DNA from: JAAYXU01 sp050942555
Lineage (GTDB): Bacteria; Bacillota; Clostridia; Christensenellales; UMGS416
DNA length: 7,235 nt
Assembly (NCBI GenBank): GCA_050942555.1
Contig: JBMNNN010000105.1
Coordinates: 1 to 7,235, forward strand
Direction: 5' to 3'
The notes under the pieces: model-generated
Databases searched by the model: none
Told to the model about the DNA's origin: nothing
What the model saw: the letters and a program-made list of their open reading frames with translations, nothing else
Position numbers and translations under genes: made by a program
Shown here: positions 1-5,265 of the stretch, in pieces
How the letters are laid out: every line of letters starts with the position of its first letter
How positions within the stretch are numbered: the stretch's first letter is position 1

Positions 1-2
1 AT

Positions 3-770
3 ATGGCTTTACTGGACATCCGGTTCCGCTCCAGCACGCTGCAGCAGGCGACCGCCGTCACGGTGCTGCTGCCTGAGGAGCGGGAGCCGGGATTTCAATG
101 GCCGGTGCTCCTGCTCCTGCACGGGCTGAGCGACGACCACACGACCTGGATGCGCATGACCGCGATCGAGCGCTATGTGCGCAAGCTCAGGCTGTGCGTC
201 GTCATGCCGTCGGCCAACCGCAGCTTCTATACCGATATGGTGCACGGCAACCGCTATTATTCGTATATATCGGCGGAGCTGCCGCGCATCCTTCACGACA
301 TGTTCCCGCTGAGCCGCCGCCGGGAGGATCATTTCGTAGCAGGTTTGTCGATGGGCGGATACGGCGCGTTTAAGCTGGCGCTCAACAATCCCGATCAGTT
401 CAGCGCGGCGGCAAGCATGTCGGGCGTACTGGATATGGCCCATTATTTCCGAAGCGTGTCGGAAAAAGGGCCCCGGGAGGATATCAAGCGGTTGGCGGAG
501 GATATATTCGGTTCAGCAGAGTCCTTTGTCAACAGCACAAGCGATCTGCGGCGCATGGCCGAGTTTGCGGCCATTCGGGGCAATTGCCCGCGCCTTTTCA
601 TGTGCTGCGGCACCGAGGATCATCTCTACGATAATAACCTGCGCTATCTTTCGCTGCTGCAGTCGCTTGGGCTTCCGGTCACATACGAGGAGGATCCGGG
701 ATACGCGCACACCTGGGATTACTGGGATCTGAAGATCCAGCGGGTGCTGGAGTGGCTGCAGGAGGCGTAG
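3..770 (+). CDS. Alpha/beta-hydrolase esterase, EstA/FrmB (esterase D) family
   Basis: A 255-residue cytoplasmic serine esterase; no signal peptide or membrane segment is seen. The family (tributyrin esterase EstA, S-formylglutathione hydrolase FrmB) hydrolyses short-chain acyl esters or thioesters. Visible motifs are LLLLHGLSDDHTTW (residues 36-49, strand and oxyanion-hole region), the nucleophile elbow GLSMGG with Ser116, a probable acid Asp206 in CGTEDHLYDNN, and a probable base His236 in GYAHTWDYW, giving a complete Ser-Asp-His triad. The ATG at base 3 is taken as the start because MALLDIRFRSSTL fits the usual N-terminus of the family and the length is normal. Only two bases precede it, so the ribosome binding site and promoter are out of view. 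It ends 16 bases before the lipoate ligase gene and probably shares its transcript. The family call is firm; the natural substrate is not known. Confidence 0.9.
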   Translation: MALLDIRFRSSTLQQATAVTVLLPEEREPGFQWPVLLLLHGLSDDHTTWMRMTAIERYVRKLRLCVVMPSANRSFYTDMVHGNRYYSYISAELPRILHDMFPLSRRREDHFVAGLSMGGYGAFKLALNNPDQFSAAASMSGVLDMAHYFRSVSEKGPREDIKRLAEDIFGSAESFVNSTSDLRRMAEFAAIRGNCPRLFMCCGTEDHLYDNNLRYLSLLQSLGLPVTYEEDPGYAHTWDYWDLKIQRVLEWLQEA

Positions 771-786
771 CCCTGAAAGGAAAAGG

Positions 787-1764
787 ATGAAAACGCTTTA
801 TATCGAGACCGCTTGCACGGATCCCCACCGCAATCTCGCGCTGGAAGAGCTGCTGCTGCGGGATCTGCCGCCCGACTCGGTATGCCTGTACCTGTGGCAG
901 AATCAAAACACCGTAGTCATCGGACGGCACCAGAACCCATGGCGCGAGTGCCGCGTTCAACTGATGGAGCAGGAGGGCGCGATCCTCGCCCGGCGATTAA
1001 GCGGGGGCGGAGCGGTGTATCACGACCTTGGGAACCTCAATTTTACGTTTGTATCCGATCGCCGGCATTATGACCTTCACAGACAGCTGGGCGTGGTGCT
1101 GTCAGCGGTGCGCTCGCTGTCCATCCCGGCGGAGTTCACCGGGCGGAACGATCTGACGGCGGACGGGGGCAAATTTTCGGGCAACGCATTTTGCTTCCGG
1201 GAGAGAACCGCGTTTCACCACGGAACGCTGCTGCTGTCGGCTGACATAGGCAAGATGGGCCGGTATCTTCAGGTTTCCAGCGAGAAAATGCAAAGCAAGG
1301 GGATTGACTCGGTGCGTGCGCGGGTCGTGAATCTGACCGAGTTTAATCCCGCGATTACGGTCGATACGATGAAGCAGGCGCTGAAAACCGCGTTTGATAT
1401 CGAGTACGGCGGCCCGCTGGAGCTGCTGACCGAGACGGATGCGGCGGATCCCGGGGAGCTCGAGCGTATTGCCAGGCGCAATGCGAGCTGGGAATGGCGA
1501 TTTGGCCATACGCCGCGCTTTGATATAGAGCTTGACAACCGTTTCGTATGGGGGGGCGTGACGCTGGCGCTTACCGTTCGGGACGGCCGGGTGCAGGCGG
1601 CGGCCTGCTGGTCGGACGCGATGGACGAGGCATTCATCAGCAGCATCGCGCCAGCCCTTACGGGCGTGCCGTTTAGCCCGGCATCGCTTGCCGAAGCGGT
1701 CGCCGCCCTGCAGGGGGCGGAGGCTGCCGATCTGGCCGCGTGGCTGCGGGAGAAGGATTTCTAG
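787..1764 (+). CDS. lplA: Lipoate-protein ligase A
   Basis: A 325-residue enzyme that activates free lipoate with ATP to lipoyl-AMP and transfers it to a lysine of lipoyl domains (2-oxoacid dehydrogenase E2 or glycine-cleavage H protein) in the cytoplasm. Visible are the N-terminal NLALEELLL segment (16-24), the binding motif RRLSGGGAVYHDLGN (69-83), NDLTADGGKFSGNAF (121-135) with probable catalytic Lys129, and HHGTLLLSADI (144-154). A C-terminal accessory domain runs from about residue 245. Length is close to two-domain LplA proteins such as that of E. coli, so it should catalyse both half-reactions. The start is set by AAAGG at 776-780, six bases before the ATG. It follows the esterase gene by 16 bases. 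No lipoylated-protein gene is in view, so its target is unknown. No convincing intrinsic terminator follows the stop codon; the nearest hairpin (1784-1788 with 1803-1807) has only five pairs. Confidence 0.95.
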   Translation: MKTLYIETACTDPHRNLALEELLLRDLPPDSVCLYLWQNQNTVVIGRHQNPWRECRVQLMEQEGAILARRLSGGGAVYHDLGNLNFTFVSDRRHYDLHRQLGVVLSAVRSLSIPAEFTGRNDLTADGGKFSGNAFCFRERTAFHHGTLLLSADIGKMGRYLQVSSEKMQSKGIDSVRARVVNLTEFNPAITVDTMKQALKTAFDIEYGGPLELLTETDAADPGELERIARRNASWEWRFGHTPRFDIELDNRFVWGGVTLALTVRDGRVQAAACWSDAMDEAFISSIAPALTGVPFSPASLAEAVAALQGAEAADLAAWLREKDF

Positions 1765-1767
1765 GGT

Positions 1768-1917
1768 TGTTGAACGCTAAACCTCCGCTGCGATATGAAC
1801 CGGCGGATTTCCCTCCCCGGAATTGGATAAAAGCCCGTATTCTCTGTATATAATTGGCATTATAGCCGGTGATGGCAATGCGGACAGGATATGGCAAAGA
1901 AATGTATAACGCTAAAC
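1768..1917. repeat. Imperfect 15-base direct repeat, two copies
   Basis: Copy one is 1768-1782 (TGTTGAACGCTAAAC) and copy two 1903-1917 (TGTATAACGCTAAAC), starting 135 bases apart and differing only at positions 4 and 5. Each lies upstream of a promoter candidate (-35 elements at 1823 and 1943). They could be binding sites for a regulator. They resemble a catabolite-responsive element in having a central CG, but the spacing of the outer bases is off by one on each side, so I do not call them cre. Confidence 0.35.
1823..1854 (+). promoter_or_regulatory. Weak upstream promoter candidate
   Basis: A perfect TATAAT lies at 1849-1854, but no good -35 sits 17 bases upstream. TTGGAT at 1823-1828 is 18 bases from an overlapping TATATA (1847-1852) or 20 from TATAAT. 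It may be a second, minor start for the downstream operon or chance in AT-rich DNA. Confidence 0.3.
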
Positions 1918-1942
1918 TCAGGTGGATCGCCGCGCATCGTAT

Positions 1943-1971
1943 TTGACGAAAATCGCAATCTATGGTATCAT
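1943..1971 (+). promoter_or_regulatory. Sigma-A-type promoter of the glp-like operon
   Basis: The -35 TTGACG (1943-1948) and -10 TATCAT (1966-1971) are separated by exactly 17 bases, each differing from consensus at one position. Transcription would start near 1978. That gives a leader of about 90 bases before the first ATG at 2069, containing a terminator. Confidence 0.8.
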
Positions 1972-2006
1972 AACCCTAACCGAATAACCTGGCCGAGAGT
2001 TGAGAG

Positions 2007-2043
2007 CCGCAGACAGACCGAATGGGTTTGTTTGCGGTTTTTT
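2007..2043 (+). terminator. Leader attenuator (intrinsic terminator before the glp-like operon)
   Basis: The arms CCGCAGACAGACC (2007-2019) and GGTTTGTTTGCGG (2025-2037) form a 13-pair stem including two G-U pairs, with loop GAATG (2020-2024). Six T follow at 2038-2043, then G and three more T. It sits between the promoter at 1943-1971 and the start codon at 2069, so it would stop most transcripts before the operon unless relieved. In Bacillus, glp operons have such leader terminators, relieved by the antiterminator GlpP bound to glycerol-3-phosphate. I infer a similar control here. No competing antiterminator helix is evident in the roughly 25 leader bases upstream, which suits a protein-dependent mechanism. 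It could instead be the terminator of an upstream transcript. Confidence 0.8.
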
Positions 2044-2049
2044 GTTTGG

Positions 2050-2071
2050 AAAGGAGAGCACTTCATTCATG
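2050..2071 (+). promoter_or_regulatory. Ribosome binding site and start codon of the GlpA-like gene
   Basis: AAAGGAG (2050-2056) precedes ATG 2069-2071 by 12 bases, a slightly long spacing. It lies immediately after the terminator T-run, so only read-through transcripts carry it. It decides the start: an upstream in-frame TTG at 2000 would place 23 extra codons inside the terminator hairpin, whereas the protein from 2069 begins right at its dinucleotide-binding strand. Confidence 0.8.
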
Positions 2072-3532
2072 GATTTTGACGTACTGATCGTGGGCGCGGG
2101 CGTATCGGGCTGCGCGATCGCGCGCGAGCTTGCCCGCTACAGGGTGCGCGTCGCAATACTGGAGCGGGGCGCCAGCCTAGCCTCAGGGGCGACCCGCGCC
2201 AACAGCGCGATCGTCCACGCGGGCTACGACTGCGTACCGGGTACGCTGATGGCGCGGCTCAACGTACTGGGAAACAGGATGATGGGACCGCTTTGCGAGG
2301 CTCTGTCGGTGCCGTTCAGGCAGACTGGCTCGCTGGTGCTGGCATTCGACCGCAAGCAGGAAGAGCATCTCCTGCGCCTCAGGGAGCAGGGAGAGCAAAG
2401 CGGCGTGCCGGGCCTTCAAATACTGGACCGGCGGGAGGCGCTTGAGCGCGAGTCGGCGCTCAATCCCGCCGTCACAGCGGCGCTGTGGGCGCCTACAGCG
2501 GGCATCGTGTGCCCCTATGAACTGGCGCTGGCTTTCGCGGAGAACGCGGTAGAAAACGGCGCGACGCTGCGGACCGGATGGGAAGTCGCGTCGATAGAGC
2601 CCATAGAGGGAGGGCTGTGCGCCGTCAGCGCGACGGGAAAGCGCGTGACTGCCCGCTATCTCGTGAACGCCGCAGGCGTACACGCCGACGCTGTGAGCGC
2701 GATGGCAGGCGGCATGCGCTATCGGATACTCCCCCGCCGCGGCGAATATATGGTGCTGGACCGCAGCGAAGGCAGTATGGTGCGCCATGTCATATTCCAG
2801 ACGCCCTCCGCGCTGGGCAAGGGCGTGCTCGTGACCCCCACCGTACACGGAAACCTGCTCATCGGCCCCACGGCCAAAGACATCGAGGACGGGGACGATA
2901 CGGCGACGACCGCAGAGGGACTCGATACGGTGCGCTCGGTCGCGTCCGTTTCGGTACCGGGCCTCCGCATGGGACAGGTCATACGCACTTTTTCGGGCGT
3001 ACGGGCTGTCCTCCCGGAACGCGGCGATTTCCTGATCGGCGCGGACCCGGAGATCGCGGGGCTCATCCATGTGGCGGGTATCAGCTCGCCCGGGCTCACA
3101 GCGGCTCCCGCTATCGCGGTAGAGACGGTCGAGGTGCTTAAAGAAGCCGGTCTGGGGCTGGAGGAAAAGACGCGCTTCGTATCGGTCAGGAAGAAACGCA
3201 AGGCGTTCCGCGATATGGACGACGCGGAGAGGAAAGCGGCGATTGCCGAAGACCCCCGGTATGGCCGGATCGTGTGCCGGTGTGAAACCGTGACCGAGGC
3301 GGAGATCATCGCGGCCATACAAAGCCCCGTACCCGCCAGGACGCTGGACGATGTGAAGTGGCGTACCCGCGCGGGCATGGGCCGGTGCCAGAGCGGCTTC
3401 TGCGCGCCCCATGTGATGGAAATACTGGCCCGCGAACAGCGCACGACGATGGACGAGATCACGAAATTCGGAGGGGACAGCTGGCTGGTATATCCCCGGA
3501 AAGAAGGCGGGAAGACCCATGATGAAGGCTGA
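2069..3532 (+). CDS. glpA: GlpA-like FAD-dependent dehydrogenase with C-terminal BFD-like [2Fe-2S] domain
   Basis: A 487-residue cytoplasmic flavoprotein, probably the catalytic subunit of an anaerobic glycerol-3-phosphate dehydrogenase (glycerol-3-phosphate to dihydroxyacetone phosphate). The N-terminus DVLIVGAGVSGCAIARELAR (4-23) is the FAD-binding Rossmann motif. A D-amino-acid-oxidase fold follows, with ATRANSAIVHAGY (41-53) and VNAAGVHAD (199-207), and a flavin-contacting end at IHVAGISSPGLTAAPAIA (333-350). The C-terminal domain has Cys403 and Cys405 (CRCE), Cys440 and Cys445 (MGRCQSGFC), the CxC...Cx4C pattern of BFD-like [2Fe-2S] domains also found in E. coli GlpA. It is shorter than E. 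coli GlpA (about 540 residues). It is first in a three-gene overlapping operon behind an attenuator. The DAO domain also resembles L-2-hydroxyglutarate oxidase LhgO, so another 2-hydroxyacid substrate is possible. Family certain, substrate probable. Confidence 0.85.
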   Translation: MDFDVLIVGAGVSGCAIARELARYRVRVAILERGASLASGATRANSAIVHAGYDCVPGTLMARLNVLGNRMMGPLCEALSVPFRQTGSLVLAFDRKQEEHLLRLREQGEQSGVPGLQILDRREALERESALNPAVTAALWAPTAGIVCPYELALAFAENAVENGATLRTGWEVASIEPIEGGLCAVSATGKRVTARYLVNAAGVHADAVSAMAGGMRYRILPRRGEYMVLDRSEGSMVRHVIFQTPSALGKGVLVTPTVHGNLLIGPTAKDIEDGDDTATTAEGLDTVRSVASVSVPGLRMGQVIRTFSGVRAVLPERGDFLIGADPEIAGLIHVAGISSPGLTAAPAIAVETVEVLKEAGLGLEEKTRFVSVRKKRKAFRDMDDAERKAAIAEDPRYGRIVCRCETVTEAEIIAAIQSPVPARTLDDVKWRTRAGMGRCQSGFCAPHVMEILAREQRTTMDEITKFGGDSWLVYPRKEGGKTHDEG

Positions 3533-4796
3533 TGTGGTCATACTGGGCGGCGGCCCGGCCGGACTGGCGGCGGCGATAGCCAGCCGTGACGCCGGAGCCC
3601 GGGATGTGCTGATACTCGAGCGCGACCGCGAGCTGGGCGGAATCCTTCAGCAGTGCATACACAACGGCTTCGGGCTGCATTATTTCGGAGAGGAACTGAC
3701 CGGGCCCGAGTATGCGCAGCGCTTCATAGACGAGGCGATGGCGAAGGGAGCCCGCGCGAAGACCGGGACAATGGTGCTGTCGCTTTCTCCCGACCGGGTC
3801 ATCACTGCGGTCAACCCCGAGGACGGACTCATCACGATCAAGGCCGGAGCGGCCGTTCTCGCGATGGGCTGCCGGGAACGGACGCGGGGCGCGCTGGCCA
3901 TACCGGGCACGCGGCCTTCGGGCGTCTATACGGCAGGATGCGCGCAGCGGCTCAATAACATGGAGGGCTATCAGCCCGGAAAGGACATTGTGATACTGGG
4001 CTCGGGCGACATAGGCCTCATCATGGCCCGGCGCATGACGTGGGAAGGCGCGCGGGTCCGTATGGTCTGCGAGATCATGCCCTACTCGGGAGGACTCACG
4101 CGCAACATCGTGCAGTGCCTCGAGGATAATGGGATACCTCTGCGGCTGAGCCATACGGTCGTGAATATACACGGCCGGGAGCGCTTGACCGGCGTAACGG
4201 TCGCTCGGGTCGACGAGCGCCTGAAGCCCGTCCCCGGCACATATGAATACGTGCCCTGCGACACGCTGCTCCTGTCGGTCGGGCTTATTCCCGAAAACGA
4301 GCTGTCGCTGGGCGCAAGCATTGAGATGGATCCGGTCACGCGGGGCGCGGTGGTCGACCAGTTCCGCCAGACCAGCATCCCGGGAATATTCGCCTGCGGG
4401 AATGTGCTGCATGTGCACGATCTCGTCGATCACGTGAGCCGCGAGGCCATGATCGCCGGAGAGACGGCGGCCCGTTTCGCGGCGGGCGATGCCGGAGAGG
4501 GAAACATTCTTGCTCTTCAGACCGCCGGGCTGGCGCGCTACACCGTTCCGCAGCGAATCCGGATCAGCGGGGATACCGGGGCGGTAAATATATTTTACCG
4601 GGTGGGAAATATCGCGCGGCCCGCAGTCGTGGAGGTGCGCAGCGGGGATGCTGTGCTCGTACGGCGGCGCAAGCCCATCATGACTCCGGGCGAGATGGAG
4701 TCCATCACGCTGCCCGCTCAGGCGGTCCGCGCCGCCGATCCGAAGCTTCCGATCGTGATTGCCGTAAAGGAGGAGGTGCATCCCGATGGAAAGTAG
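3519..4796 (+). CDS. NAD(P)/FAD-dependent oxidoreductase, second subunit of the glp-like complex
   Basis: A 425-residue soluble flavoprotein of the pyridine-nucleotide-disulfide oxidoreductase fold. It has an FAD site VVILGGGPAGLAAAI (6-20), a second dinucleotide site IVILGSGDIGLIMARRM (157-173), likely for NAD(P)H, and the FAD-closing motif IPGIFACGNVLHVHDLVD (287-304). The conserved segment GGILQQCIHNGFG (40-52) has a single Cys46, with no CxxxxC redox disulfide, so it is not a thiol-disulfide reductase. It resembles the FAD subunits of opine oxidase and hydrogen cyanide synthase (OoxA/HcnB type). The gene overlaps the GlpA-like gene by 14 bases and the DUF1667 gene by 11, implying translational coupling and a fixed complex. 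The inferred role is to exchange electrons between the GlpA-like subunit and NAD(P), filling the place of GlpB in E. coli GlpABC. Tandem ATGs at 3519 and 3522 are both possible starts; the only upstream purine run, near 3501-3510, is a weak binding site. Confidence 0.85.
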   Translation: MMKADVVILGGGPAGLAAAIASRDAGARDVLILERDRELGGILQQCIHNGFGLHYFGEELTGPEYAQRFIDEAMAKGARAKTGTMVLSLSPDRVITAVNPEDGLITIKAGAAVLAMGCRERTRGALAIPGTRPSGVYTAGCAQRLNNMEGYQPGKDIVILGSGDIGLIMARRMTWEGARVRMVCEIMPYSGGLTRNIVQCLEDNGIPLRLSHTVVNIHGRERLTGVTVARVDERLKPVPGTYEYVPCDTLLLSVGLIPENELSLGASIEMDPVTRGAVVDQFRQTSIPGIFACGNVLHVHDLVDHVSREAMIAGETAARFAAGDAGEGNILALQTAGLARYTVPQRIRISGDTGAVNIFYRVGNIARPAVVEVRSGDAVLVRRRKPIMTPGEMESITLPAQAVRAADPKLPIVIAVKEEVHPDGK

Positions 4797-5151
4797 GCAA
4801 ATGGTTTGCATCGTGTGCCCGGTAGGGTGCCGGATGACTGTCACGCGCGACGATTCGGGCGCTGTGATCGTCACAGGCAATACCTGCAAGCGGGGAGAGG
4901 CGTACGCGATCGATGAGTTTACCGCGCCAAAGAGAACGGTCACCGCGTCGGTGGCGGTCGAAGGCGCGCCGGTGCCTCTTTTGTCTGTGAAGACCAATCG
5001 CCCTGTGCCAAAGGAAAAGATCGGAGAGGTGCTGCAGGCGATCCGCAGAGCCCGCGCATATGCGCCCATCGAGATCGGCGACATCATTATCGCCGACGCC
5101 GTCGGCACCGGAGCCGACGTGGTCGCGACGCGGCGAATTGCGCGCGTTTAG
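4786..5151 (+). CDS. DUF1667 protein, small cysteine-motif subunit of the glp-like complex
   Basis: A 121-residue cytoplasmic protein of the DUF1667 family, which regularly follows GlpA-like and NADH-oxidase-like flavoprotein genes in Clostridia and Thermotogae. An N-terminal motif CIVCPVGC (Cys8, Cys11, Cys15) and Cys34 in GNTCKRGEAYA give Cx2Cx3Cx18C. This recalls the [4Fe-4S] site at the N-terminus of molybdopterin oxidoreductases, so an iron-sulfur electron-transfer role is inferred, not shown. The conserved C-terminal half includes LLSVKTNRPVPKEKI (65-79) and PIEIGDIII (94-102). A strong AGGAGGTG at 4771-4778, seven bases before the ATG, and an 11-base overlap with the upstream gene support the start and an equimolar complex. 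There is no membrane anchor and no GlpC-type gene follows, so a quinone-linked route is unlikely from what is in view. No clear terminator follows. Confidence 0.88.
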   Translation: MESRQMVCIVCPVGCRMTVTRDDSGAVIVTGNTCKRGEAYAIDEFTAPKRTVTASVAVEGAPVPLLSVKTNRPVPKEKIGEVLQAIRRARAYAPIEIGDIIIADAVGTGADVVATRRIARV

Positions 5152-5153
5152 AT

Positions 5154-5220
5154 GGTATGTGAATAATTATTTCAAATTCCTTAAAAGAATGGCCGAAAAA
5201 GCAGGTATGTGATATAATTA
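5154..5220. repeat. Imperfect 16/17-base direct repeat at the promoter of the DUF gene
   Basis: GGTATGTGAATAATTA (5154-5169) recurs as GGTATGTGATATAATTA (5204-5220), identical but for one inserted T, with starts exactly 50 bases apart. The second copy contains the extended -10 element of the promoter. The first copy begins three bases after the DUF1667 stop codon. It may be a duplicated operator or a small tandem duplication that created the -10. Confidence 0.55.
5190..5218 (+). promoter_or_regulatory. Extended -10 promoter for the 5263-6282 gene
   Basis: TATAAT at 5213-5218 is a perfect -10 and is preceded by TGA (5210-5212), the TGn extension. At 17 bases upstream, TGGCCG (5190-5195) is a poor -35, which extended -10 promoters tolerate. 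Transcription would start near 5225, giving the gene its own expression apart from the glp-like operon. Confidence 0.65.
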
Positions 5221-5224
5221 ACTA

Positions 5225-5244
5225 GAAGAATACTTGAAGAATAC
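5225..5244. repeat. Tandem 9-base direct repeat, period 11
   Basis: GAAGAATAC occurs at 5225-5233 and again at 5236-5244, 11 bases apart, about one helical turn. It starts where transcription is expected to begin, a position where a bound repressor would block initiation. It may also be a chance purine-rich repeat. Confidence 0.4.
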
Positions 5245-5250
5245 GTGTGC

Positions 5251-5265
5251 AGGAGGTAGCGATTG
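5251..5265 (+). promoter_or_regulatory. Strong ribosome binding site with TTG start codon
   Basis: AGGAGGT (5251-5257) lies five bases before TTG (5263-5265). No in-frame ATG occurs until residue 147, inside the protein, so the TTG is the start. The near-perfect Shine-Dalgarno probably compensates for the weak initiation codon. Confidence 0.8.

Larger units (their letters stand above)
1765..2068. other. Intergenic regulatory region between lplA and the glp-like operon
   Basis: This 304-base stretch carries no believable gene. It holds a 15-base imperfect direct repeat (1768-1782 and 1903-1917), a weak upstream promoter candidate (1823-1854), a good promoter (1943-1971), a short leader with an intrinsic terminator (2007-2043), and the ribosome binding site of the next gene. 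It is visibly less GC-rich than the flanking genes, as expected for control DNA. Confidence 0.8.

Noticed and set aside
1784..1807. Terminator after lplA
   Set aside because: Only five pairs (TCCGC with GCGGA) with a 14-base loop, followed by ATTTCCC rather than a T-run; too weak to call.
1768..1917. Catabolite-responsive elements at the AACGCTAAAC boxes
   Set aside because: The TG and CA outer positions do not fall at the required distance from the central CG in either copy.
2000..2068. N-terminal extension of the GlpA-like protein from a TTG at 2000
   Set aside because: The extra 23 codons would be encoded by the terminator hairpin and have no ribosome binding site, whereas ATG 2069 has one and begins at the FAD motif.
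1891..2079. A 62-codon plus-strand frame in the intergenic region
   Set aside because: It runs across the promoter, the leader terminator and the start of the GlpA-like gene, and lacks a well-spaced ribosome binding site, so it is most likely chance. A leader peptide was considered, but its start precedes the promoter.
2183..3541. A 452-codon open frame on the minus strand opposite the GlpA-like gene
   Set aside because: Same reason: it mirrors a well-supported gene, is rich in Arg, His and Ala with no motif, and has no promoter or ribosome binding site that I could see.
3459..5108. A 549-codon open frame on the minus strand opposite the second flavoprotein and DUF1667 genes
   Set aside because: It lies wholly antisense to two genes with clear family motifs. 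Long stop-free antisense frames are expected with this GC-rich third-position bias, and the translation shows no recognisable domain.
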